A program made the position numbers and the translations under genes. From Dechloromonas sp. UBA6271 (GTDB taxonomy: Bacteria; Pseudomonadota; Gammaproteobacteria; Burkholderiales; Rhodocyclaceae), in NCBI GenBank assembly GCA_002440665.1, contig DJUX01000014.1, forward strand, positions 1 to 64,000: a stretch of DNA of 64,000 nt, read 5' to 3'. Shown piece after piece: positions 51,815 to 60,323 of this stretch (positions within the stretch are counted from its first letter, which is position 1; the number at the start of each line of letters is the position of its first letter). The notes beneath the pieces were generated by a model that made no database searches, was not told the DNA's origin, and saw only the letters and a program-made list of their open reading frames with translations.

Positions 51815-53152
51815 TCAGGCGATGCTGGCGAGTTTGGCCTTCGGCCCCGGCGGGTGCTTGATGAAATACTGGCGAACGCCGCGGACAATGGCATCGGCCA
51901 GCTTGTCCTGATAGGCGTCGTCGTTGAGCCGGCGCTCTTCGTCCGGGTTGGAGATGAAGGCCGTCTCGATGAGTGCCGAGGGAATGTCCGGCGCCTTGAG
52001 AACGGCAAAACCTGCCTGCTCGACGTTGTTCTTGTGCAGCGTGTTGACCGAGCCGAGTTCGCCCAGCAGGTATTTACCTAGTTTGAGGCTGTCGTTGATC
52101 GTCGCGGTTTGCGAAAGATCGAGCAGCGTGCGCGCGAGGAACAGATCCTTGGCGCTGAGATTCACGCCGCCGATCGTGTCCGCCTCGTTCTCGCGCTGGG
52201 CCAGCAAGCGCGCCTGCGTACTCGACGCACCGCGCTCAGAGAGCACGAACACCGACGAACCGCGGGCATCGGGCTTGACCCAGGCATCGGCGTGGATCGA
52301 CAGGAAGAGATCGGATTGCACGCGCCGCGCCTTCTGCACGCGCATCTGCAGAGGCACGAAGAAATCGGAATCGCGCGTCAGCACCGCACGCATATTGGGT
52401 TCGGCGTCGAGGCGGGCCTTGAGCCGTTTCGCCACCGCCAGTGTCACGTTCTTTTCGTAGGTGCCGCCACGGCCGACAGCACCGGGGTCTTCGCCGCCAT
52501 GACCAGGATCGAGCGTGATGGTAACCAGACGATCGACAATCGGTTTGCCGGACTTGCGCGACGTCCTGACCTCGGGCGCCTCGGGTGCCGGCGCCGGCTC
52601 GGCCTTTTTGGCTTGCGTTTCCGGAACCTTCGTCTCAGCTTCGAGTTTGAGCGGCTCGACCGCGTCCTTGCGCCCTTCGACCAGCGACATCAGGGGATCG
52701 ACCGGCGTCAGCGGATAGACGTCGAGAACCAGCCGATGGCCGTATTCGCCAGCCGGCTTGACTTCGAAAACCTGCGGTGCGACCTTGGTCTTGAGTTCCA
52801 TGACCAGTCGTACGACGCCCGGCTTGTAGCGCCCGGCACGCAGCAGCTTGATGTAGGGATCGTCGGTCGTAATCTTGCGCGCCAGACTGTCGAGCACGCT
52901 GTTGAATTCGACACCTTCGATATCGACCACCAGGCGGTCGGGATTCTCGACGGTGAAGTGGGTGAATTTGAGCGGCGCGTCGTGCTCCAGCGTGACGCGC
53001 GTGTAATCGGCGGCCGGCCAGACGCGAACGGACAGTACGGACGGCAATCTCGCCACGGCGCCGGCCAGTGGCGAAACCGAGAGGATCAGCGTGGCACCGG
53101 CGTAACGGAGGAGTTGCCGTCGCCCATGGCTGAGTTCAGTGCCCTTACGCAT
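51815..53152 (-). CDS. amiC: N-acetylmuramoyl-L-alanine amidase (AmiC type)
   Basis: A 445-residue periplasmic amidase. MRKGTELSHGRRQLLRYAG carries a twin-arginine-like GRRQLLR signal. An AMIN domain (~30-150: RVWPAADYTRVTLEHDAPLKF) and a zinc-dependent amidase_3 domain (ITLDPGHGGEDPGAVG, TRDSDFFVPLQMRVQKAR, LFLSIHAD, IETAFISN) follow. It separates daughter cells by cutting septal peptidoglycan. ATG 53152 lies inside the 3' end of tsaE, overlapping by 67 bp. Confidence 0.93.
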   Translation of the reverse strand: MRKGTELSHGRRQLLRYAGATLILSVSPLAGAVARLPSVLSVRVWPAADYTRVTLEHDAPLKFTHFTVENPDRLVVDIEGVEFNSVLDSLARKITTDDPYIKLLRAGRYKPGVVRLVMELKTKVAPQVFEVKPAGEYGHRLVLDVYPLTPVDPLMSLVEGRKDAVEPLKLEAETKVPETQAKKAEPAPAPEAPEVRTSRKSGKPIVDRLVTITLDPGHGGEDPGAVGRGGTYEKNVTLAVAKRLKARLDAEPNMRAVLTRDSDFFVPLQMRVQKARRVQSDLFLSIHADAWVKPDARGSSVFVLSERGASSTQARLLAQRENEADTIGGVNLSAKDLFLARTLLDLSQTATINDSLKLGKYLLGELGSVNTLHKNNVEQAGFAVLKAPDIPSALIETAFISNPDEERRLNDDAYQDKLADAIVRGVRQYFIKHPPGPKAKLASIA

Positions 53153-53601
53153 TGCGCCCCTTCCGGTGTATCTGCCACGGCTTCGAGTAGACGCCCGAAA
53201 CCTGCATGATGAAGGCGCAGCCGCAGGTCTGGCGGCGGAACGCAGCCTTGAGCGCGCTCCGGCCATTCGACCAGGCAGACTGCAGCATCAGTAAAGTATT
53301 CATCAAAGCCCGCATCGAGAAACTCCTCGGGTGACTCGAAACGATAAAAATCAAAGTGATATAAGTATAAGCTCGAAATTACGTAAACTTCAACCAGAGA
53401 ATACGTCGGACTTTTCACCGGCCCCTGATAACCGAGCGCCCGGATCAGGGCGCGGACCAGCGTCGTTTTGCCGGCGCCAAGGTCACCTTCGAGAAAAATC
53501 ACCAATCCCGGATACAGCGCCGGCGCCAATGCCTGGCCCAGGCGCTGGGTGGCTGCCTCGTCGGGCAAAGGAAAAACGGCGGTAACATCGGGGCTATGCA
53601 A
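53086..53601 (-). CDS. tsaE: tRNA t6A modification ATPase TsaE (TTG start)
   Basis: A 171-residue P-loop ATPase of the t6A37 tRNA modification complex (with TsaB, TsaC/C2, TsaD). It contains GDLGAGKTTLVRALIRALG, SPTYSLVEVY and YHFDFYRFESPEEFLDAGFDEYF, plus CLVEWPE. No ATG lies upstream of the conserved part; TTG at 53601 is the best start and overlaps the divergent queG ATG at 53596. The C-terminus runs into amiC. Confidence 0.88.
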   Translation of the reverse strand: MHSPDVTAVFPLPDEAATQRLGQALAPALYPGLVIFLEGDLGAGKTTLVRALIRALGYQGPVKSPTYSLVEVYVISSLYLYHFDFYRFESPEEFLDAGFDEYFTDAAVCLVEWPERAQGCVPPPDLRLRLHHAGFGRLLEAVADTPEGAQCVRALNSAMGDGNSSVTPVPR

Positions 53602-54669
53602 GATCGGGACTCCACGTTGGACAATGCGGCGCTGAAGGAAGCCATCCGGCGGGCCGGCAGGGAACTGGGCTTTGCCGCCGTCGGCGTCGCCCGAGCAGAG
53701 GTTGGCGCGGCGGCCGGTGAGCTGCGCGCCTGGCTGGCAGCCGGCTGCCACGGCGAGATGGATTATATGGCCCGCCATGCCGAATTGCGCGCCAATCCGC
53801 AGCAACTCCACCCGGGCACCGTGACAGTGATCTCGGTTGCGGTCGACTACCTTCCATCGGCCAAAATGGCCGACGCACGGGAGCAGGCGGCAATATCCCG
53901 TTACGCCCTGGGGCGCGATTACCACAAGGTCGTGCGCGGCCGCCTGCAAAAACTCGCCGACGCCGTCGCGGCACTGATCGGCCCTTTTGGCTACCGCGTC
54001 TTCTCCGATTCGGCGCCGGTCATGGAAGTGCATTTCGCGCAGCAGGCCGGTCTCGGCTGGCGTGGCAAGCACACGCTATTGCTCTCGCAGCAAGGCTCCT
54101 GGCGTTTTCTCGGTGAAATTTACTGCGACCTGGCGCTGCTACCGGATTCGCCCGGCGAAGCACATTGCGGCACCTGCACCGCCTGCCTCGACGTCTGCCC
54201 GACCCAGGCCATCACCGCACCGTATCAGGTCGATGCCCGGCGCTGCATCTCCTACCTGACCATCGAGCTGCACGGCGCCATTCCCGAGGAATTTCGGCCG
54301 CTGATCGGCAACCGCATTTACGGTTGCGACGATTGCCAGACCTGCTGTCCGTGGAACCGCTTCGCGCAATTGGGCGACGCGGAGTTTTCGCCGCGCCACG
54401 GGCTGGACAGCGCCCGCCTGAGCGAACTGTTTGCATGGACGGAGGCGGAATTCAGTGAGCGACTGGCCGGCAATCCGATCCGCCGCATCGGCCACGAGCG
54501 CTGGTTGCGCAACATCGCCGTGGCGCTGGGCAATGCACCAAACTCGCCGGAAATTCAGGCCGCTCTGGGCAGTCGCGCCAATCACCCTTCCCCGCTGGTG
54601 CGCGAGCACGTTACCTGGGCGCTGGCCCGGCTGGCAGCTACCAACTCGGCCCCTGCGCCCCGGGCATGA
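53596..54669 (+). CDS. queG: Epoxyqueuosine reductase
   Basis: A 357-residue cobalamin- and Fe-S-dependent enzyme for the last step of queuosine synthesis. SVAVDYLP, ISRYALGRDYHKVVRGRL and FSDSAPVMEVHFAQQAGLGWRGKHTLL are typical. Two 4Fe-4S clusters are indicated by CGTCTACLDVCPTQAI and CDDCQTCCPWNRF. A C-terminal HEAT-like segment follows. It overlaps the start of tsaE and, at its 3' end, 32 bp of the convergent TorD-like gene. Confidence 0.95.
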   Translation: MQDRDSTLDNAALKEAIRRAGRELGFAAVGVARAEVGAAAGELRAWLAAGCHGEMDYMARHAELRANPQQLHPGTVTVISVAVDYLPSAKMADAREQAAISRYALGRDYHKVVRGRLQKLADAVAALIGPFGYRVFSDSAPVMEVHFAQQAGLGWRGKHTLLLSQQGSWRFLGEIYCDLALLPDSPGEAHCGTCTACLDVCPTQAITAPYQVDARRCISYLTIELHGAIPEEFRPLIGNRIYGCDDCQTCCPWNRFAQLGDAEFSPRHGLDSARLSELFAWTEAEFSERLAGNPIRRIGHERWLRNIAVALGNAPNSPEIQAALGSRANHPSPLVREHVTWALARLAATNSAPAPRA

Positions 54670-55375
54670 AGTGGATGGGTGCGACCTCGGCCTTGTCGAG
54701 CGCCAGTTTTTTCTGGATCCGCGCCGTCATCTGCTCGCGTGATGGCGGCGGGCAATCGTAAATCTCGTCCAGCAAGTTGCGAAAACGCAACAGCCAGACG
54801 TGCGTCAGCTCGGCGAGCGCCGCATAGAAAGGTGAATTGCAACCGAGCGCGACACGCTGGGCGAAATCCGGGAACCAGTAGCCAACATGCTCGTCGATGA
54901 AATTGGCCATTTTTTTGCCGTCGACCGCAGCAGCCTGCAAAACGTGGCGCAGGTAGTGCAATTGCAGCACCAGATGGTCGTCGAAGCGGCTGCGCCAGTC
55001 GGCTGCCTTGAAGCCGGCCGCGGCGTAGATTTCGCGCAACTCGAACATCGGCCGCTGGCAGGCCAGATGATCGTCATCGAGCCAGACCGATTCATACGGC
55101 GAAGCGCCGAGGCGGTTGTTGAGATAGATCGCGGCGTAATCGGCCGCCAGGTCATCGATGACGTCCGCCGCCGGCGCGTCGGACAAGCCGGCGAGCGCAG
55201 CCGAAACGTTGGCATAGGCCTGAGTGGCCATCGCGTCGGCCGGGGCCAGCGCCAAGCCTGCGGGAAAATCGGTGGCCTTGAGCGCCGCCAGGGTTGCGTT
55301 ATCCAGTTCGCGGTCATGCAGACGGATCAGTTGGTCGAGATCGTCGACCAGTGCTGCACGGAGTTCGGCTTGCAT
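54638..55375 (-). CDS. TorD/DmsD-family molecular chaperone
   Basis: A 245-residue helical chaperone for a molybdenum oxidoreductase, with the family motif GASPYESVWLDDDHLACQRPM and EHVGYWFPDFAQRV. No DMSO reductase-family enzyme is in the window, so its client is encoded elsewhere. A dispersed-element-like sequence (TGCTGCGGTCGACGGCAAAA on the minus strand, about 54915-54935) sits in-frame, encoding AVDGKK. Confidence 0.85.
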   Translation of the reverse strand: MQAELRAALVDDLDQLIRLHDRELDNATLAALKATDFPAGLALAPADAMATQAYANVSAALAGLSDAPAADVIDDLAADYAAIYLNNRLGASPYESVWLDDDHLACQRPMFELREIYAAAGFKAADWRSRFDDHLVLQLHYLRHVLQAAAVDGKKMANFIDEHVGYWFPDFAQRVALGCNSPFYAALAELTHVWLLRFRNLLDEIYDCPPPSREQMTARIQKKLALDKAEVAPIHFMPGAQGPSW

Positions 55376-55397
55376 CGATTCGTACCCTGCGGATCAA

Positions 55398-55431
55398 AAT
55401 AAAACCGGCCTTGATGGAAAGGCCGGTTTAC
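55398..55431 (-). terminator. Rho-independent terminator between two minus-strand genes
   Basis: AACCGGCCTTTCCATCAAGGCCGGTT on the minus strand is followed by TTATTTTG. It terminates the 87-residue gene (55456-55719). Confidence 0.8.
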
Positions 55432-55455
55432 TGAAAAAAGTTGCAAAATACGCCG

Positions 55456-55719
55456 TCACGCAGCGCCGGTATGCTCCGCCACGTAATGCTTCAAAACGCT
55501 CTTGAGCACAGCGGCATGCTTCACGTTGCCGGTTTCCCTGGCGTGGTCGATGTCATCCACGATCATGCGCTTGATGCGCTTTTCACCGCTCGGGGTGTGA
55601 GCCAGATAATTACCCATTTCGACGGCGAGCATTTCCGGGATATGTTCATGCTCGGCGATGGCGAGGATTTCCTCTTCGTTCAGATCGGACAATTCGATAC
55701 AGTCTTGCAGCGTCAACAT
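55456..55719 (-). CDS. Small conserved-looking hypothetical protein
   Basis: An 87-residue acidic helical protein (MLTLQDCIELSDLNEEEILAIAEHEHIPEMLAVEMGNYL...HAAVLKSVLKHYVAEHTGAA), not recognised. It has its own GAGAGGGGA ribosome site, a terminator downstream and a candidate operator upstream, so it looks like an independently regulated real gene. Confidence 0.75.
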   Translation of the reverse strand: MLTLQDCIELSDLNEEEILAIAEHEHIPEMLAVEMGNYLAHTPSGEKRIKRMIVDDIDHARETGNVKHAAVLKSVLKHYVAEHTGAA

Positions 55720-55755
55720 GGCGTCCCCTCTCTCTTTTGAAATGTGTTGAGACTA

Positions 55756-55775
55756 ATTAGGCGCTTGCACCTAAT
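55756..55775. promoter_or_regulatory. 20-bp palindrome upstream of the 87-residue gene
   Basis: ATTAGGCGCTTGCACCTAAT is a near-perfect palindrome about 40 bp before the ATG (minus strand), in an AT-rich stretch that could contain -10/-35 boxes. It is a candidate operator; no regulator is identified. Confidence 0.4.
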
Positions 55776-55829
55776 AATTACCTTGACCTGCAACAATCTT
55801 CTGTTAAATAAACGAATTATTCTGAGAGA

Positions 55830-56666
55830 TCACGCCACCGGCCGTCCGCAATCGGTGCACCACTCGCTCCACGAGCCAGCGTAAAGACGCGAACCGGGCA
55901 AGCCGGCAATTTCCATCGCCAATATGTTGTGGCAGGCCGAAACCCCGGAACCGCATTGATGGACGACCTGTTCCGGTGACGCGCCGGCCAGCACCATGAG
56001 CCATTCGGCACGTAGTTCGGCAACCGGTTTGAAACGGCCATCGGCCTGCAGATTTTCGCGGAAGAAGCGGTTGACCGCGCCCGGGATGTGGCCGCCGACC
56101 GGATCGATGGTTTCGTTCTCACCGCGGAAGCGATCCGGGCTGCGCGCGTCGACCAGGTGCATGCGCGAAGTCTGCAGAAAGGCCTGAACGTAATCGGCAT
56201 CGACCATTGAGTCATGCACCTTCGCCACGAAGCTTACCGGCCGGAGCCGCGGCAGCTCGGACGTCAGCGCCCCGTTCGCCGCCTGCCAGGCCTGCAGCCC
56301 GCCGTCGAGCACGGCTACCCGCTCATGCCCCAGCCAGCGCAAAAGCCACCACAGGCGGCCGGCGATCATGCCCTGCGCATCGTCGTAGATCACTACCTGC
56401 GTTTGCGGCCCGATGCCGATTTCGCCCAGCCGCGCGGCCAGTTTTTCCACCGCCGGCAAGGGATGGCGCCCGTTGCTGCCGGTCATCGGCCCCGACAGGT
56501 CACAATCGCAATGGAGGAAGACCGCGCCCGGAATGTGATTCTCGGCGTAAACGCTTTCGCCATAGCCGGTATCGGCCAACTGATGGCGAACATCGACAAC
56601 CAGCCAGTCCGCATCGCCAACATGCGCCGCCAGCGTGGCGGGATCGACCAGCGTCGTATAGCTCAA
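55830..56666 (-). CDS. Two-domain sulfurtransferase (rhodanese family)
   Basis: A 278-residue tandem rhodanese. The N-terminal domain has LVVDVRHQLADTGYGESVYAENHIPGAVFLHCD; the C-terminal domain has the active loop QCGSGVSAC with the catalytic Cys, closer to 3-mercaptopyruvate sulfurtransferase (CGSGVTA) than to thiosulfate rhodanese. The start is most likely TTG at 56666 (SYTTLVDPATLAAHVG), overlapping the stop of the SpoIIAA-like gene; upstream in-frame residues do not resemble the family. Confidence 0.9.
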   Translation of the reverse strand: MSYTTLVDPATLAAHVGDADWLVVDVRHQLADTGYGESVYAENHIPGAVFLHCDCDLSGPMTGSNGRHPLPAVEKLAARLGEIGIGPQTQVVIYDDAQGMIAGRLWWLLRWLGHERVAVLDGGLQAWQAANGALTSELPRLRPVSFVAKVHDSMVDADYVQAFLQTSRMHLVDARSPDRFRGENETIDPVGGHIPGAVNRFFRENLQADGRFKPVAELRAEWLMVLAGASPEQVVHQCGSGVSACHNILAMEIAGLPGSRLYAGSWSEWCTDCGRPVA

Positions 56667-57013
56667 GCCGCCGACTCCAGCCAAGCCTCGGCTTCCTCGG
56701 CTGTCGGGAAGACTTCGACGTCGGCATTGACGAAGGTCTGCGACAGCCAAGCGCTCCAAGTCACCCACTGACTGTCGGTGACAACCGCAACGCGCTTGAA
56801 ATCGTTGGCATGGGCACGCGAGAACTTGATTTCCTCCCACGCGACGTCGATGGTCAGGTCGGCCATCTGGCTCAGGTTGAAATACAGATCGACTGGCCCC
56901 TCGAACTTGACCTTGTAATTGACGACCTCCTCGAACTCCTTGTAATCGGCGAGCGTGAATTCGCCGAAGACGGAAACGCTGACGCGGTGAGGTTTATGGT
57001 CAATGACGATCAT
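56663..57013 (-). CDS. SpoIIAA-like (STAS-fold) protein
   Basis: A 116-residue protein of the SpoIIAA-like/DUF3478 type (MIVIDHKPHRVSVSVFGEFTLADYKEFEEVV...RVAVVTDSQWVTWSAWLSQ...FPTAEEAEAWLES). Members have a STAS-like fold and are soluble or membrane-peripheral; the role is unknown. It overlaps the sulfurtransferase TTG start by 4 bp. Confidence 0.85.
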   Translation of the reverse strand: MIVIDHKPHRVSVSVFGEFTLADYKEFEEVVNYKVKFEGPVDLYFNLSQMADLTIDVAWEEIKFSRAHANDFKRVAVVTDSQWVTWSAWLSQTFVNADVEVFPTAEEAEAWLESAA

Positions 57014-57043
57014 TGCTTATCTCCGGTGTTGTTTGATGCCAGT

Positions 57044-57910
57044 TTAATCCTGTTCCACCGGGCTGGCGCGGGAAAAATGCGTCGCCGCGATGCCGGATAG
57101 GATGATCAGGGCGATGGCCAGCCAGCCCGAGGCATCGAGCACCTCACCCCAGAACAATACGCCGAAGAGGCTGGAGAAAATTACCGTGCTGTAGGCCAGC
57201 GCCGCCGACATCAGCGTCTTGCCGCGCGTATAGGCGCGCGTCATGGCGAGCTGGGCGACGGTGGCGAAACTGGCGACGCCAAGCAAAAGCAGGCCGCTTT
57301 TCAGGTCGACCGCATGCCACTCGCTGAAGACGAGCCAGATGCCGCCACAGACCGAGGACACCAGCGAAAAATAGAAGACCGTGCGCGTCTCCGGTTCGCC
57401 CCGTGCGCCCAGTTCGCGGACGCTGAAATAGGCCATGCCGGCCAGCACGCCGGAGCCGAGGCCGACCATGCCGCCGACCAGCTGATCGGCATGAAAACTC
57501 GGCTTGAGCAGCAGCGCGACGCCAACGAGGCCGACGATCAGCGCCCCGAGAATGCCGGCGCGCATGCGCATGCCGGCCAAAGCCAGGTAGATGGCGAGAA
57601 AAATCGCCGACGTATAGTTGAGCGTCACTGCCGTCGCCAGTGGCAGCAGGGTGATGGCGTAGAAGTAGGCGAACAGTGCCGAGAAACCGACGACGCCCCG
57701 GCTGATCTGCCAGCGCCAGTGCGGTGTGGCGAGGCGCACACCGCGCAGACGCACCAGGCCGAACATCAGGATCAGCGAGATGAAGCTGCGGTAAAAGGTG
57801 ATTTCAACCGCCGAATGCGTCGCGGCAGCGAATTTGACGCAGACCCCCATGCAAGCGAAAAGCACGCTGGCGACCAGCATCCAGAGGGATTGCATTGGTA
57901 GGCGACTCAA
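57044..57910 (-). CDS. EamA/DMT-family transporter
   Basis: A 288-residue inner-membrane protein with ten predicted helices in two EamA repeats, such as ASVLFACMGVCVKFAA, EITFYRSFISLILMFGL and YSTVIFSSLFGVLFWGEVLDASGWLAIALIILSG. Drug/metabolite exporter superfamily; substrate unknown. ATG 57910 or 57895 are both possible. A short GC hairpin (GGCGCCGG...CCGACGCC, 57911-57945) lies upstream in the gap to the Rieske gene. Confidence 0.88.
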   Translation of the reverse strand: MSRLPMQSLWMLVASVLFACMGVCVKFAAATHSAVEITFYRSFISLILMFGLVRLRGVRLATPHWRWQISRGVVGFSALFAYFYAITLLPLATAVTLNYTSAIFLAIYLALAGMRMRAGILGALIVGLVGVALLLKPSFHADQLVGGMVGLGSGVLAGMAYFSVRELGARGEPETRTVFYFSLVSSVCGGIWLVFSEWHAVDLKSGLLLLGVASFATVAQLAMTRAYTRGKTLMSAALAYSTVIFSSLFGVLFWGEVLDASGWLAIALIILSGIAATHFSRASPVEQD

Positions 57911-57963
57911 AAAGAAAAAGGCGCCGGATTTTACCCCGACGCCTTGTGCAACGCAGCAATCGC

Positions 57964-59088
57964 TTAACGATGGGATTGCATGATCCGCCGATAGAACTCG
58001 TGGAAGTGCTGCATGCCATCTTCCATCGGGCTCTGATAGGGGCCGACTTCGTTGCGCCCGTCCTTCATCAGCGCATAGCGGCCGCGGTCCATGCGCTCGC
58101 CAATATCGTCATCCTCGATCGCCGTCTCCATGTAGGCGGCGCGTTCGGCCTCGATGAACTCGCGCTCGAAATCGACTATTTCCGCGGGGTAGTAGAACTC
58201 GACGACGTTCATCGTCTTCTCCGGCCCCAGCGGCAGCAGCGTCGATACGACCAGCACGTGCGGATACCATTCGACCATGATGTTCGGGTAGTAAGTCAGC
58301 CAGATCGCCCCTTGCGGCGGCGTCTCGCCGCGGTCGCCGTAATACTCGCGAACCACCTTCTGCCAGCGGTCGTAGGTCGCCGAGCCGGACTTCAGCAACG
58401 AGGTGATGCCGACCTTCTGCACCGAATACCAGTCGCCGAACTGCCAGGTCAGGTCGTCGCAGGTGACGAAATTGCCGAGGCCGGGGTGGTAGGGCACGAC
58501 ATGGTAATCCTCCAGATAGACCTCGATGAAGGTCTTCCAGTTGTAGTTGCACTCGTGCATCTCGACATGGTCGAGTTTGTAGCCGGCGAAATCGAGCGCG
58601 CCCGCCACCTTCATCCCCGCCAGGTCGGCATTGGCCGAACGCGGCCCCTTGAACAGCAGGCCGTTCCAGTTCTCCAGCCTGGCCTTGTTCAGGTTCAGGC
58701 AGGGGTTCTGCGGAAAATGCGGCGCACCGATCAGCTGGCCGCCGGTATCGTAAGTCCAGCGGTGGATCGGGCAGACGATGTTGCCCTGGAGCTTGCCGGA
58801 ACCCTGCAGCATGATCGCCTGGCGGTGGCGGCAGACGTTCGACATCTGCCAGATGCCGCCATGGTCGCCCGCACTGCCGCCGTTGAGCAGCATCTGGCCG
58901 TGGTCTTTCCATTCCAGCGAACGGTAGTCGCCCGCTTCCGGCACCATCAGCTGGTGACCGACATAGCCGGGACCGGCATCGAAGATGAGCTTTTTCTCCA
59001 GCTCGAAAATCTTTTCGTCGAAGTACCAGTCCACCGGCAGTTGGGAAACTGCGGGGGCCAAACGGGACAGCGTCGCCACGTCGGACAT
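57964..59088 (-). CDS. Rieske 2Fe-2S ring-hydroxylating oxygenase alpha subunit
   Basis: A 374-residue oxygenase. The Rieske site is Cys86-x-His88 and Cys106-x2-His109 (NVCRHRQ, IVCPIHRW), and the mononuclear iron ligands His196 and His201 are in EDYHVVPYHPGL. No ferredoxin, reductase or beta subunit is nearby, so it must use a shared electron donor or act on an unusual substrate. The substrate cannot be predicted from context. Confidence 0.9.
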   Translation of the reverse strand: MSDVATLSRLAPAVSQLPVDWYFDEKIFELEKKLIFDAGPGYVGHQLMVPEAGDYRSLEWKDHGQMLLNGGSAGDHGGIWQMSNVCRHRQAIMLQGSGKLQGNIVCPIHRWTYDTGGQLIGAPHFPQNPCLNLNKARLENWNGLLFKGPRSANADLAGMKVAGALDFAGYKLDHVEMHECNYNWKTFIEVYLEDYHVVPYHPGLGNFVTCDDLTWQFGDWYSVQKVGITSLLKSGSATYDRWQKVVREYYGDRGETPPQGAIWLTYYPNIMVEWYPHVLVVSTLLPLGPEKTMNVVEFYYPAEIVDFEREFIEAERAAYMETAIEDDDIGERMDRGRYALMKDGRNEVGPYQSPMEDGMQHFHEFYRRIMQSHR

Positions 59089-59192
59089 TCCACGCCTCCA
59101 GCGGGATTAAAGAAAGCCATTTTACCCTGCCCCGAATTTGACCTGAAGCCCCCTGATAGAGTATTTTTGTTGGTTTTTCCGAACCCGTTGCC

Positions 59193-59432
59193 ATGGATCA
59201 AGCTCCCGTTGCCGACATGAAATTCGAAACCGCGCTGGCCGAGCTGGAAAGCCTCGTCCACAGCATGGAGGACGGCAAGCTGGAATTGGAGGCTTCGATC
59301 GCCGCCTATCGTCGCGGCATGGAACTGATGCAGCACTGCCAGGCACAACTGGCCGATGCCGAGCAACAGATCCGTGTCCTCGAAAATGGCGTGCTGAAGG
59401 ACGTCGACCGCAACAGCCTGGAGGCGCCATGA
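59193..59432 (+). CDS. xseB: Exodeoxyribonuclease VII small subunit
   Basis: A 79-residue protein (KFETALAELESLVHSMEDGKLELEASIAAYRRGMELMQHCQAQLADAEQQIRVLE) forming exonuclease VII with XseA, which is not in the window. The stop overlaps the ispA ATG. The last codons (DVDRNSLEAP) are encoded over a reverse-strand copy of the TGTTGCGGTCGACG core. Confidence 0.96.
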   Translation: MDQAPVADMKFETALAELESLVHSMEDGKLELEASIAAYRRGMELMQHCQAQLADAEQQIRVLENGVLKDVDRNSLEAP

Positions 59433-60322
59433 GCGCAGCCGCCTTCACCGAGTGGATGGCCGCCACGCAGGCGCGCGTCGAAGCCGCCCTCGCGCGCCAA
59501 CTGCCGGCCGCTGACAGCATCCCCGCCCGTCTGCATGACGCCATGCGCTACGCCACGCTCGGTGGCGGCAAGCGTGTTCGCCCGCTGCTCGCCTTCGCCG
59601 CCGGCGAACTGACCGGCGCGGCACCGGAAAAACTCGATGTTGTCGCCTGCGCTGTCGAAATGATCCACGCCTACTCGCTGGTCCATGACGACCTGCCGTG
59701 CATGGACGACGACGTGCTGCGCCGCGGTCGACCGACCTGTCACGTCGAATTCGACGAAGCAACCGCCCTGCTGGTCGGCGACAGCCTGCAGACGCTGGCC
59801 TTCGAACTGCTGGTCGGGCAGCCGCTCGGCCAGCCGGCACGACAACTCGAAATGATTGCCCTGCTCGCCCACGCCAGCGGCTCGCGCGGCATGGCCGGCG
59901 GCCAGGCGATCGATCTCGGCTCGGTCGGCAAGACCCTCAACCAGCCGGAACTGGAACTGATGCACGCGCTGAAGACCGGCGCCCTGATCCGCGCCGCCGT
60001 CCTGCTCGGCGCGCTGGCCGGGCAAGCGCTCTCGGCCGACGAACGCAGCAACCTCGACCGCTTTGCCAAGCGCGCCGGCCTGCTCTTCCAGATCGTCGAC
60101 GACATACTCGACTGCACGGCGAGTACCGCCACCCTGGGCAAGACGGCCGGCAAGGACGAAGCTGCCGACAAACCGACCTACGTCAGCCTGCTCGGCCTCG
60201 ACGCCGCCCGCGCCTACGCCGACGAATTACGGGCCGATGCGCTCGACGCGCTGTCGATTTTTGGCGAGCGTGCAGCCCGCCTCACCCAACTGGCCGATTT
60301 CATCTGCCATCGGCAATTCTGA
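59429..60322 (+). CDS. ispA: Farnesyl diphosphate synthase
   Basis: A 297-residue short-chain prenyltransferase. The first Asp-rich motif is in YSLVHDDLPCMDDDVLRRGRPT and the second is FQIVDDILD. GGGKRVRPLL and KTGALIRAAV are typical. It overlaps xseB by 4 bp and lies 1 bp before dxs, a common xseB-ispA-dxs operon. Confidence 0.97.
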   Translation: MSAAAFTEWMAATQARVEAALARQLPAADSIPARLHDAMRYATLGGGKRVRPLLAFAAGELTGAAPEKLDVVACAVEMIHAYSLVHDDLPCMDDDVLRRGRPTCHVEFDEATALLVGDSLQTLAFELLVGQPLGQPARQLEMIALLAHASGSRGMAGGQAIDLGSVGKTLNQPELELMHALKTGALIRAAVLLGALAGQALSADERSNLDRFAKRAGLLFQIVDDILDCTASTATLGKTAGKDEAADKPTYVSLLGLDAARAYADELRADALDALSIFGERAARLTQLADFICHRQF

Positions 60323-60323
60323 A

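Noticed and set aside
57895..59220. 441-codon plus-strand open frame
   Set aside because: Antisense to the Rieske oxygenase gene; no domain seen.
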